Shown: one piece after another, positions 42,039-50,421 of the stretch
Layout of the letters: every line of letters starts with the position of its first letter
Numbering within the stretch: position 1 is the first letter of the stretch
Origin: CAIYRG01 sp964494505
GTDB taxonomy: Bacteria > Pseudomonadota > Alphaproteobacteria > Micropepsales > Micropepsaceae
NCBI GenBank assembly: GCA_964494505.1
Contig: CAZBRO010000015.1
Span: 48,725 to 112,724 of the forward strand
Length of the DNA: 64,000 bases
Direction: 5' to 3'
The notes under the pieces: generated by a model
The model's input: only the letters and a program-made list of their open reading frames with translations
Told to the model about the DNA's origin: nothing
Database searches by the model: none
Translations under genes and position numbers: made by a program

Positions 42039-42578
42039 ATGAGATTCATGCGTGATGGAACATTTGCAAGATGCCTCGCCATGGTTATCGCGGCCGGTGG
42101 GCTCGTCTATTCACAGGTCACCGCGCAGGCTCAGGTGCCGGCTTCGATGCCCTTCGACAGTGCGGTCACGATTTCCGGGGGCGAAGCCGTCTGCACTGGC
42201 GTTAGCATGGAGGCGCGTGAGGATTCGCGCTGGAATGCATATCCGTTGAAGGTCGAGATTGCAGGCAAGGGCGGACAGTATCTTGGTGACGTGCAGGTCA
42301 CGGTGTCCAAAGACGGTGCTGAAGTTGCAAAGGTGACCTGCGGCGGGCCGTGGCTGCTGTTCAAACTGCCCCCCGGCCGTTACCAGGTCGACGCCACCAT
42401 CGAAGGCAGTACCGCTTCATCGTCCGCATATTCCCTAGCCGAGGGGCAAGGTCGCATCATATTGCGGTTCCCGGAAATGGGAGGAGCGATGGATAAGGAG
42501 GCCGCGTCGGGGTCCGAAGAAAATATTGCGGCGGGCCAAAATCCGAATTGGGAACGAGGGGCGCGTTTACGCCAGTGA
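42039..42578 (+). CDS. Secreted protein with a carboxypeptidase-regulatory-like beta domain
   Basis: 179 residues. ATG 42039 (TGGAG 8 bases upstream) opens a signal peptide cleaved near TAQAQV. The mature part has VTISGGEAVCTGVSMEAR, YPLKVEIAGKGGQYLGDVQV, a Cys pair (VCTGV and VTCGG), then WLLFKLPPGRYQVDATIEG, which looks like a carboxypeptidase regulatory (CarboxypepD_reg) beta sandwich. The tail is Gly/Glu-rich. No enzymatic motif. First gene of an operon with the deacetylase, DUF4015 and fusion genes (2 bp to the next). Probably periplasmic. Confidence 0.68.
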   Translation: MRFMRDGTFARCLAMVIAAGGLVYSQVTAQAQVPASMPFDSAVTISGGEAVCTGVSMEAREDSRWNAYPLKVEIAGKGGQYLGDVQVTVSKDGAEVAKVTCGGPWLLFKLPPGRYQVDATIEGSTASSSAYSLAEGQGRIILRFPEMGGAMDKEAASGSEENIAAGQNPNWERGARLRQ

Positions 42579-42580
42579 AC

Positions 42581-43375
42581 ATGGGATTCCGCGTTGTGTA
42601 TCGGATTCTGCTCTTCTCTCTTGCTCTTTGCGGGCTGGGTATCCGCGCCGATGCCGGCGCTCCCGGGTGGAGTGTCCCCATTCTGGTTTACCACCGTTTT
42701 GAGCCTGATGCGCCCGGTCTGACGGCGATACCGCCATCGCTGTTTGCGGAGCAACTCGAGTGGTTAAAGACACATGACATCGCCGTGCTGCCGCTGCAAA
42801 CGCTAGTCGCTGCGCTGAAACGGGGAACGCCGCCTGGCCAGCCGGCTGTCGTGCTGACCGCCGATGACGGCCATCGGTCGGTTTACAACGAGATGTATCC
42901 CTTGCTTCAGAAATATAATGTCCATGCCACGCTTTTCATCTATCCGTCCGCGATCTCGAATTCCGAAGAGGCGCTCACCTGGGAGCAACTCGAGGAAATG
43001 GTGAAGAGCGGCTTGGTCGATGTGCAATCGCACACCTATTGGCATCCCAATTTCAATGTTGAAAAGCGCAGGCTCGATCCGGCCGCCTATAAAGAATTTG
43101 TCAATTCGCAACTGACTCGCTCGAAAGAACGGCTTGAAGCGCACCTGGGGACAACCGTCGATCTGCTTGCTTGGCCGTTCGGGCTGCACGATTCGGAGCT
43201 CGAAGAGGCCGCGAAAATGCACGGCTACGTTGCGGCCTTCAGCATAGAACGCAAACCGATTCGGGCGGGTGAGAATCCGTTCGCGCTGCCGCGGTTTCAG
43301 GTAACTTCTGCCGACCACGGTTCGCGTTTTGAAGCGCTCATCGATGGCGCGACCGGCAGGAAGGAGCCGCAATGA
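42581..43375 (+). CDS. Polysaccharide deacetylase family protein (NodB homology domain)
   Basis: 264 residues. The signal peptide (MGFRVVYRILLFSLALCG) cleaves near ADAGAP. NodB-type motifs: PILVYHRFEPD at the start, AVVLTADDGHRS (the metal/catalytic Asp pair, with TADDG in place of TFDDG), VQSHTYWHPNF (metal His) and LLAWPFGLHDSE. These enzymes remove N-acetyl groups from glycans such as peptidoglycan, chitin or exopolysaccharide, with a divalent metal. Start ATG 42581, or GTG 42575, which would overlap the previous stop. It ends by overlapping the DUF4015 gene start by four bases. Confidence 0.86.
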   Translation: MGFRVVYRILLFSLALCGLGIRADAGAPGWSVPILVYHRFEPDAPGLTAIPPSLFAEQLEWLKTHDIAVLPLQTLVAALKRGTPPGQPAVVLTADDGHRSVYNEMYPLLQKYNVHATLFIYPSAISNSEEALTWEQLEEMVKSGLVDVQSHTYWHPNFNVEKRRLDPAAYKEFVNSQLTRSKERLEAHLGTTVDLLAWPFGLHDSELEEAAKMHGYVAAFSIERKPIRAGENPFALPRFQVTSADHGSRFEALIDGATGRKEPQ

Positions 43376-44628
43376 ACCTTCGCCATGGGTTCGCGCTCGC
43401 GTGTCTTGCAGCTTTGGCGGTACTTGGGCTCGAGCGCTTCAGCATGGCGGCAGATGTCCAAGGGCGGGTGATCGATGCTGTAACCGGCGAACCGATCGCC
43501 GAAGCAACGGTTACCGCTGCCGGCCAAATAACGCTGACCGACGCGGCGGGTTTATTCGCGATTGCGGCGGGCGGCTCGGAGGTGATGGCTCGCGCCCCGG
43601 GTTATCGCGCAGCCGCCACGGAAATTGCCGCGCAAGCCGGACCCGCGGTCGTGCGTCTGTCGCCCTTCACGCCCCGCGCGCTTTATCTGTCGTTCTACGG
43701 CATCGGCAGCAAACCGATTCGCGATGCGGCCCTGAAGCTCATCCACGACGACCATCGGCTCAATGCGCTCGTGATCGATATCAAAGGTGACCGCGGACTT
43801 GTGGCATTCAAGAGCGCCGTCCCTTTGGTGAAGGACGCCGCGGCCGACCGCATAACGACGATTCCGGACCTGCCCGGCCTGATCGGCGAATTGCATGAGG
43901 CCGGTCTCTACGCCATTGCGCGGATCGTCGTGTTCAAGGACGACCCGTTGGCCAATGCGCGGCCGGACCTTGCGGTGAGGACCGCAGGTGGGACGATCTT
44001 TCATGACAACGAAGGGCTCGCCTGGACCGATCCGTTTCAACGCGAAGCTTGGGATTACAATGTGGCACTCGCGGTCGAGGCGGCTCGCGCCGGCTTCGAT
44101 GAGATCCAGTTCGATTATGTGCGATTTCCCGACGCGAAAGAGGCTCGCTTCTCCCAAACCAACACGATGAAGACACGGGTAGCCGCTATTGACGGATTCC
44201 TGGCAGAGGCGCGGCAAAAGCTCGTCCCGTACAACGTATTCCTGTCGGTCGACGTTTTTGGCTATGTCTGCTGGAACCAGGACGACACCGGCATAGGGCA
44301 GCATCTCGAGGACATTTTGCCGCTGGTCGATTATGTCTCGCCTATGCTCTACCCATCCGGCTTCACCTTCGGGATTCCGGGGTACAGTGATCCGGTCGCC
44401 CATCCGAGCGAAATCGTCAGGCTTTCGCTCGCTCGCGCCATCGCGCGAAGCCACGTTTCCGCGCTGCGGTTTCGGCCATGGCTCCAGGCGTTCAAGGACT
44501 ATGCGTTCGATCGCCGGGTCTTCGACGCCGACGACGTGGGGGCGCAAGTCGACGCGGCGGACGGAGTGGGCTCGGACGGCTGGATGCTCTGGAATCCACG
44601 AAACGACTATACCGGGCTGGGGTTCTAG
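43372..44628 (+). CDS. Secreted DUF4015 putative glycoside hydrolase with carboxypeptidase-regulatory domain
   Basis: 418 residues. After the signal peptide (cleavage near SMAADV), residues 27-98 are a carboxypeptidase-regulatory-like beta domain (GRVIDAVTGEPIAEATVTA). The DUF4015 barrel follows: ALYLSFYGIGSKPIRDAAL, NALVIDIKGDRGLVAFKS, YAIARIVVFKDDPLANARPD, FDEIQFDYVRFPD, FLSVDVFGYVC and YVSPMLYPSGF. It resembles TIM-barrel glycosidases acting on unknown polysaccharides; the acidic residues in DEIQFDYVRFPD and SVDVFG are likely in the active site (inference). Coupled by ATGA overlap to the deacetylase gene, which supports a joint role on one polysaccharide. Confidence 0.86.
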   Translation: MNLRHGFALACLAALAVLGLERFSMAADVQGRVIDAVTGEPIAEATVTAAGQITLTDAAGLFAIAAGGSEVMARAPGYRAAATEIAAQAGPAVVRLSPFTPRALYLSFYGIGSKPIRDAALKLIHDDHRLNALVIDIKGDRGLVAFKSAVPLVKDAAADRITTIPDLPGLIGELHEAGLYAIARIVVFKDDPLANARPDLAVRTAGGTIFHDNEGLAWTDPFQREAWDYNVALAVEAARAGFDEIQFDYVRFPDAKEARFSQTNTMKTRVAAIDGFLAEARQKLVPYNVFLSVDVFGYVCWNQDDTGIGQHLEDILPLVDYVSPMLYPSGFTFGIPGYSDPVAHPSEIVRLSLARAIARSHVSALRFRPWLQAFKDYAFDRRVFDADDVGAQVDAADGVGSDGWMLWNPRNDYTGLGF

Positions 44629-44643
44629 CCCTAGAATTCTGGC

Positions 44644-46932
44644 ATGAAGTGGCATCGTTGCGGCATCGTCGGTGTTCTGGGAGTGGTTTGCGTTCTGGCA
44701 TCCGCGCCGGTTGCGCGGGCGCAGCCTGTCGCGCCCGGTACCCTCATCCCGAAGCGGTTCGCAGCCATATCGGATATCGTTCAACGTGAAATCGCGCTCC
44801 ACCACATCCCGGGAGCGGTAATTGTTGTCGGCGGTCCGAACGGTGTCATCTATCGCGAGGCATTCGGGGACCGCGTTGTCGCGCCGGAACATGAGCGTCT
44901 TACACCGGACACGATCTTCGATCTCGCCTCGCTGACGAAAGTCGTCGCCACGACGACCGCCATCATGCAGCTGGCGGAGGCCAAGAAGCTCTCGCTCGAT
45001 GACCCAGTGGTCAAATATTGGCCGGATTTCGGCGCGAATGGCAAAAGTGCCATAACGATTTCCCAACTCCTCACTCACATGTCGGGATTGCGGCCAGACC
45101 TGGATGCGAAGGCCAACTGGCAGGGCAACGATGCCGCGCTCGCACGCGTCGTCGGGGAGCGCCCGGTCGTTCCACCAGGCACGCGGTTCGCCTACAGCGA
45201 CATCAATTTCATCGTCCTCGGCGAGCTTGTTCGGCGCGTCAGCGGCAAGCCGCTGGAGACCTATGCAACGGAAAAGATTTTCCGTCCGCTGGAGATGACC
45301 GATACCGGCTTCAGACCCGATTCACGTGCGCAATCGCGAATCGCGCCGACCGATAGTCCGGAAGGCCGTTTGCGCTGGGGGAGCGTGCAGGACCCGACCG
45401 CGTACCGCATGGGCGGGGTTGCCGGACATGCCGGGCTTTTTTCCACTGCAGACGATCTGGCCCGATTTGCCGAAATGATTGTTGCGGGAGGCGCGCGTGG
45501 CGGCGCGCGCATTTTGCTTCCTGCAACAGTCAAGACCATGACCGAGCCACGCCTGTTGCCCGGCGGTATTGAACGCGGGCTCGGATGGGACATAGCTTCC
45601 GATTACGATAGCGGCATGGCAGCGGCTTTCGGTCCGGCGTCCTTCGGGCATACGGGCTATACGGGCACCTCCTTGTGGATCGACGCCCAAACCAGGACCT
45701 ATCTCATCATCCTTACGAGCCGTCTCTATCCAAACGATCGCGGTGACGTCTCGAAACTGAGGCGGGAGGTCGCCGAAGCCGTCGCTCACGATTCGCACGC
45801 GCAATCGGTGCTGACGGGAATCGATGTCCTGGAAGAGGAGCAGTTTGCGCCATTGAAGGGCTTGCGCGTCGGACTTCTGACCAACCAAACCGGACGGGAC
45901 CGGGAGGGGCGGCGCACAGTCGATATCCTGGCTCATGCGCCCGATGTCCGGTTGGTTTCGCTGTTCAGCCCCGAGCATGGATTTGACGGCGACCAGAACG
46001 GCAAGGTGGCTACTGGGATGGACGCGATCACGGGGCTTCCGGTTTACAGCCTCTATGGTGCGAACCGGCGGCCCACGCCCGATATGATGACCGGGCTGGA
46101 TGCGATCGTCGTCGATCTGCAAGACGCCGGCGTGCGCTTCTACACCTATGCGACGACGGTCGCTTATACGATGGAAGAAGCGGCCAAACTCAATATCAAG
46201 GTGCTCATTCTCGACCGGCCCAACCCAATCGGGAAAGCAGGGGCGAAGGGACCAATTCTAGAACCGGGCCGCGAATCCTTCACCGGCTATTTCCCGATTC
46301 CGCTCCAGCATGGGATGACGCTGGGCGAGCTTGAAACCCTGTTCAATGGCGAGAGACACATTGGCGCCGATCTTGCGGTTGTAGCAATGCGCGGCTATCG
46401 GCCGCTTTCCTGGTACGATGAAACCGGCCTCGCCTGGATCAATCCATCCCCGAATCTGCGCTCAGTGAAGGAGGCTGTGCTTTATCCTGGTGTCGCCCTT
46501 GTCGAAGGCACGAATGTGAGCGTTGGCCGCGGAACAGCCACACCCTTCGAGTTGGTGGGGGCGCCCTGGATCGAGGCATCGGCGCTGGCCGCCTATTTGA
46601 ATGGGCGTGGTATCGCCGGGGTACGGTTCGAAGAGGCAGTGTTCACGCCCGATAGCGACGCCTACTCGGGCCGGTTGTGCGCCGGGGTGCGGATCGAGCT
46701 GCTGAATCGAGATGAGTTCGATTCGCCTCGGCTGGGACTGGAACTGGCAGCCGCTCTGCATAGGCTTTATCCGTCGCAGTTCAAACTCGCCCGCGTGCTT
46801 GGGGCGCTCGGTTCTGCACCCGCGTTTTCCGCTTTGGAACAGGGCGACGATCCAAGCCGGATCGCAGCCGTGTGGGAAACGCAACTTCGAGCGTTTGAGG
46901 AACTTCGCGCGAAATATCGACTTTATCGCTGA
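44644..46932 (+). CDS. Fusion of serine beta-lactamase-like (AmiE-type) and NamZ/DUF1343 exo-muramidase domains
   Basis: 762 residues. After a signal peptide (cleavage near ARAQPV), residues about 40-385 form a class C beta-lactamase-like serine hydrolase: SxxK at 96-99 (ASLTK), YSD at 184-186, and HTGYTGTSLW near 330. From about 400 to the end is DUF1343: LKGLRVGLLTNQTGRDREG, LVSLFSPEHGFDGDQNGKV, IVVDLQDAGVRFYTYATT, VLILDRPNPIG and VSVGRGTATPFELVGAPWIE. In Bacillus the separate counterparts are AmiE (MurNAc-peptide amidase) and NamZ (exo-N-acetylmuramidase), acting together in cell-wall turnover. Here they are one exported protein. It starts 15 bp after the DUF4015 gene. Confidence 0.88.
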   Translation: MKWHRCGIVGVLGVVCVLASAPVARAQPVAPGTLIPKRFAAISDIVQREIALHHIPGAVIVVGGPNGVIYREAFGDRVVAPEHERLTPDTIFDLASLTKVVATTTAIMQLAEAKKLSLDDPVVKYWPDFGANGKSAITISQLLTHMSGLRPDLDAKANWQGNDAALARVVGERPVVPPGTRFAYSDINFIVLGELVRRVSGKPLETYATEKIFRPLEMTDTGFRPDSRAQSRIAPTDSPEGRLRWGSVQDPTAYRMGGVAGHAGLFSTADDLARFAEMIVAGGARGGARILLPATVKTMTEPRLLPGGIERGLGWDIASDYDSGMAAAFGPASFGHTGYTGTSLWIDAQTRTYLIILTSRLYPNDRGDVSKLRREVAEAVAHDSHAQSVLTGIDVLEEEQFAPLKGLRVGLLTNQTGRDREGRRTVDILAHAPDVRLVSLFSPEHGFDGDQNGKVATGMDAITGLPVYSLYGANRRPTPDMMTGLDAIVVDLQDAGVRFYTYATTVAYTMEEAAKLNIKVLILDRPNPIGKAGAKGPILEPGRESFTGYFPIPLQHGMTLGELETLFNGERHIGADLAVVAMRGYRPLSWYDETGLAWINPSPNLRSVKEAVLYPGVALVEGTNVSVGRGTATPFELVGAPWIEASALAAYLNGRGIAGVRFEEAVFTPDSDAYSGRLCAGVRIELLNRDEFDSPRLGLELAAALHRLYPSQFKLARVLGALGSAPAFSALEQGDDPSRIAAVWETQLRAFEELRAKYRLYR

Positions 46933-47101
46933 ACCTTCTCTTCCCGCCAAAGAGCACTAAGTCAGTTCAGACGGCGACACGAACCGTCCGCCGGTACAAT
47001 TTTGACAAAATAGCTTCGCAGCTCGCTTCGCCGCGATTGAGTCCGCGGTTTATTCCACTCGGGCGGAATAATTTAAAGACGCAGCAGAATGAATGAATGG
47101 A

Positions 47102-47479
47102 CTATTTCGTTTTCAATTTTTCAAGCGTGTTTCGCAGTTCGGCGGTTCTGACAGGTTTCGATATAATTCCCGCCATTGTCAAACCGCGACCCTCTCCAAG
47201 AAGCCGAGCACCATCGCGGATGCCGGGATCGAAGCCACTCATGATCACCACTTTCGCCCGGCTTTTTTCCGCGGCCAGATATCCCAGTAATTCGATACCG
47301 TCTGTACCCGGCATAGACAAGTCGAGGATAATCACATCCGGATCGAATGACTGGTGTGCGGCCCTGAACGCATCGGCGTGCATCACAAACCGCATCTCAT
47401 AATCAAGTCCTTCGGCAACTCTACCGACGAGCGCGCCGATGCTGGGCTCGTCGTCGATCATCAAAAGACGGAACACCAT
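47102..47479 (-). CDS. Single-domain response regulator (CheY-like)
   Basis: 125 residues, one receiver domain: acidic pair in LLMIDDEP, phospho-acceptor Asp in VIILDLSMPG (about 52), Ser/Thr in VVIMSGFD, Lys in GIISKPV. No output domain, so it probably passes phosphate on or binds a partner. Its ATG directly abuts the stop codon of the hybrid kinase gene, so the two are co-transcribed and the kinase is the likely donor. Last gene of the receptor-YfiR-kinase operon; convergent with the fusion gene. Confidence 0.9.
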   Translation of the reverse strand: MVFRLLMIDDEPSIGALVGRVAEGLDYEMRFVMHADAFRAAHQSFDPDVIILDLSMPGTDGIELLGYLAAEKSRAKVVIMSGFDPGIRDGARLLGEGRGLTMAGIISKPVRTAELRNTLEKLKTK

Positions 47480-49861
47480 TTATGACACCTCTCGTTCGCC
47501 GCGAAGGGTTTCACGGACTCGCCGAGCCAGATCTTGTTTACGGTAGGGTTTGCTCAGCAAATTGCATTTATCGATATCTGGGGATCGGGCGCCGTTCTGT
47601 ATGGACGCCTCGGCGAAACCCGAGGCAAAGAGAACTTTGAGACCCGGGCGCAGACGCCTCGCCTCCCTGGCGAGCAAGTCACCGTTCATCGCGCCCGGCA
47701 TGACTACGTCGGTGAAAAGAAGATCGATCGGCTGATCCCGTTGAAGAACGGCGAGCGCGGCATTTGCGTTCTCGGCTTCGATTACGTGGTATCCAAGATC
47801 GGTGAGCTGCAGGACCGCGATGTTTCGCACGTCGGTATTATCCTCGACAACGAGAACGGTCGCCGTCTCCTGCGCTGCCTCCAGCTCCTCGATGGTCTCC
47901 CCGGGCGATTCCACCTTCGCGGCCGCCCGCGGTAGATAGAGCCGGACCGTCGTCCCATGTCCAACTTCGCTGTAAATCTTCACGTGCCCCTGCGACTGCT
48001 TCGCGAACCCGTAAACCATGCTGAGGCCGAGGCCCGATCCCTTTCCCGGACCCTTGGTTGTAAAAAAGGGCTCGAACACATGCTCGAGAACGTGCGGTGG
48101 AATACCGGTGCCGCTGTCGGACACGGCGAGCATGACATAATCACCCGGCTTAACCTCGGGATTCTCCCGCTGATATTGCTCGTCGAGATATTTGTTCGCG
48201 GTTTCTATGGTCAAATATCCGCCGTCCGGCATCGCATCGCGAGCGTTGATCGCCAGGTTGGCGAGTGCCGATTCCACTTGTGTCTGATCGGCCAAAGCGG
48301 GGGCGAGGTCCTCCGCCAGCCACATCCTTATCTCCACGCGTTCGCCGAGCGTCCGTCGCAATAGCTTGGTGGTTCCCGAAACGACCTCGTTGAGATTGAG
48401 GACCTCGGGTTCAAGCGTCTGCCGCCGTGAAAACGCGAGCAGTTGGCGAGTCAATTCGGCGCCTCGCAGGCTCGCCTGGAGCGCGTCATTGGCCATGGCG
48501 CGAGACTTCGAATCCGTCGCGAGTTCCGCTTCCAGGAGATCCAAATTCCCCACGATGATGGCCAGCAAATTGTTGAAATCGTGGGCTATACCGCCGGTGA
48601 GTTGGCCGACGGCTTCCATCTTCTGGGCCTGAACGAGTTGGACCGACGTGCGCTTCATGTCCTCTACGTTCTGCTGAAAGGCGCGCAGCACAATGGCCAG
48701 CTTTCCGATCTCATCGTTGCCTGCCGTCGGAAGCGCGAATGCCGCGGCTTCGCCTCGTGTCGCTCCCAAAAGGGCGGCGACCATCTGGTTGATGGGACGG
48801 ATGACGCGCCCTATGACAACGGAAAAACTATAGGCGCAGAGAATTAGCGCCAACAAAAGAACCATCACCTGTACGATGATTTGCCGTGTCGTCTGCGCCG
48901 TGAGACTTTCCACGTAATTGCGTGTTGCCGCGATCGAGCGGTCCTTCAGCGCCCCGAGCGAGTCGGAAGCCTGGTTCGAAAGCTCGAACCAGAGGTCGGC
49001 GCTGATTGGATATTCAGCGCCCGCTCCGTCCTGCGGGACATAGACGATGCTCTGGATCATGTCCCGCATCGTGGAGTAGTGGCTGCTGGCATCGGTGTAG
49101 ACCGGCGCAATGGAGCGATAGAGGCCGCTTTGTCCGGCTAAAATGCGGCCCATCGACCAACTTGCCTCGACAATGCCTTGCCCACGCAGCAATTGGGCAA
49201 TCTGGTCCGGCGTGGGCTTAGCGTCTTCGGCAATTAGTTGGCCGACCAGGGAACGCTCCCGTCCCGTATAGTCCGTGATGGTGCGCAGAAGGTGCTTGAA
49301 CCATAGATGCTGCGTAACGATGGGGTCGATATTCGTGAAATATCCGACGAAACCGACCCACAGATTCTCGGTGTCCGCCATGAAAGCCGTCACCTCGGTG
49401 GACCAGCGGCCGGGCAAGTCACGGCTTCGTTGCTCTATTCCAAGTTTCAACGCCTCATCTATTTGGGGCCGCAACTTTCGTATGACCGCGAGGTGGGTTT
49501 CTACCTGCCCGCGCAGCGTCGTAACTTCCGGGAACGTATATCGGTTGAGCGCAAGCATGGCGCCGCCTAAGGCTTCGTCTGCCGCCTGACGGCTTTCGGT
49601 CAAACGAGGCCGCAATTCCTCAATTGTATCGGCGTCTCGTGCCTGCAACATCGATAAAGCGATATCCCGTTCGACGCTCAGTTTTTCCGTCGCATCGAAC
49701 AGTTGGTCGCTCGATATCATCGCCGTCTGCAGCGCCCGAATGTCCGTCAGGCGCGACCAGTTGTCGTATACGCCCTTCGATGCGAGCAGCGCGATGATCA
49801 GCGTCAGTGCGCCCGTCACGAGCAACAGGATGCGGCGAAGAGTCGGTTCGGCGGCGGCCAT
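47480..49861 (-). CDS. Membrane-bound hybrid sensor histidine kinase
   Basis: 793 residues. A first membrane helix (about 11-31) is followed by a large periplasmic helical sensor region (about 35-325), a second helix (VMVLLLALILCAYSFSVVIG), HAMP, then a dimerisation domain with phospho-His in GGIAHDFNN. The HATPase domain has ANLAINARDAM, VSDSGTGIP and GKGSGLGLSMVYGF. A C-terminal receiver carries Asp in LLFTDVVMPG and Lys in LLSKPYRK. It autophosphorylates on signal and passes phosphate to its own receiver and likely to the response regulator next door. It begins 2 bp after the YfiR-like gene. The partner proteins suggest it senses a signal relayed through the periplasmic YfiR-like protein. 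Confidence 0.93.
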   Translation of the reverse strand: MAAAEPTLRRILLLVTGALTLIIALLASKGVYDNWSRLTDIRALQTAMISSDQLFDATEKLSVERDIALSMLQARDADTIEELRPRLTESRQAADEALGGAMLALNRYTFPEVTTLRGQVETHLAVIRKLRPQIDEALKLGIEQRSRDLPGRWSTEVTAFMADTENLWVGFVGYFTNIDPIVTQHLWFKHLLRTITDYTGRERSLVGQLIAEDAKPTPDQIAQLLRGQGIVEASWSMGRILAGQSGLYRSIAPVYTDASSHYSTMRDMIQSIVYVPQDGAGAEYPISADLWFELSNQASDSLGALKDRSIAATRNYVESLTAQTTRQIIVQVMVLLLALILCAYSFSVVIGRVIRPINQMVAALLGATRGEAAAFALPTAGNDEIGKLAIVLRAFQQNVEDMKRTSVQLVQAQKMEAVGQLTGGIAHDFNNLLAIIVGNLDLLEAELATDSKSRAMANDALQASLRGAELTRQLLAFSRRQTLEPEVLNLNEVVSGTTKLLRRTLGERVEIRMWLAEDLAPALADQTQVESALANLAINARDAMPDGGYLTIETANKYLDEQYQRENPEVKPGDYVMLAVSDSGTGIPPHVLEHVFEPFFTTKGPGKGSGLGLSMVYGFAKQSQGHVKIYSEVGHGTTVRLYLPRAAAKVESPGETIEELEAAQETATVLVVEDNTDVRNIAVLQLTDLGYHVIEAENANAALAVLQRDQPIDLLFTDVVMPGAMNGDLLAREARRLRPGLKVLFASGFAEASIQNGARSPDIDKCNLLSKPYRKQDLARRVRETLRGEREVS

Positions 49862-49863
49862 GA

Positions 49864-50421
49864 CTATCGGTCCGATGTCGCCGGACGCGCGGCACTTGCG
49901 AGCCTTAGCAAGCGATCTTCGACCTGGAGATTGGCGGCCGTTATCCGTTCGGTGTTGATTGCGACACCGATGCGATTGGATACCCGCGTGAACTCAATCA
50001 TGCCGCCAGCCATGGTGAAGCCGGAAAAATCGCTGACGGTAAGGACGCTTTTACCCGCTAGAGCTTTCTGCAGCTCAGGCCAGTTCGACTTCTGATCGGC
50101 GCGGACAAATAACAATGCGCAATTATCGATGTCCGCAATCGTGCTCACAACCCTGATTTCGATCACGTGTTCATTGACCGTGCGGCCTGCCATCGGCTGC
50201 AAGCGGCCTTCAAACGGGTCGCCGCCGAAAAGGCACACTTTGATTGCCTCCCCGTCTTTCGGCGCGCGGTCGGGCGGCCACTGTGTGTATTTCAAGAAAT
50301 TATAGAGGAGCCCGGCTTTGATTTGCTGTTCCACAAGCTGCAGATTGTCCGCGGCTTGCGAGGGTTGCGTGAGCAGCATTACGAGGAGCAACGCTACGAA
50401 CGTGCGGGCATGCTGGATCAT
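49864..50421 (-). CDS. YfiR-like periplasmic protein (DUF4154)
   Basis: 185 residues. ATG 50421 opens a signal peptide (MIQHARTFVALLLVMLLTQP, cleavage near SQAADN); a longer open frame from 50586 is not supported. Features of YfiR/DUF4154: KAGLLYNFLKYTQWP, IKVCLFGGDPFE, CALLFVRADQ, VLTVSDFSGFTMAGGMIEF and RIGVAINTERI. In Pseudomonas, YfiR is a periplasmic repressor of a membrane cyclase; here the downstream partner is a histidine kinase. Its ATG overlaps the stop of TonB receptor 4 by four bases and 2 bp separate it from the kinase gene, so the operon order is receptor, YfiR, kinase, regulator. Confidence 0.86.
   Translation of the reverse strand: MIQHARTFVALLLVMLLTQPSQAADNLQLVEQQIKAGLLYNFLKYTQWPPDRAPKDGEAIKVCLFGGDPFEGRLQPMAGRTVNEHVIEIRVVSTIADIDNCALLFVRADQKSNWPELQKALAGKSVLTVSDFSGFTMAGGMIEFTRVSNRIGVAINTERITAANLQVEDRLLRLASAARPATSDR

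Noticed and set aside
43552..45078. 508-codon open frame on the minus strand
   Set aside because: Antisense to the DUF4015 and fusion genes, both of which have strong domain evidence.
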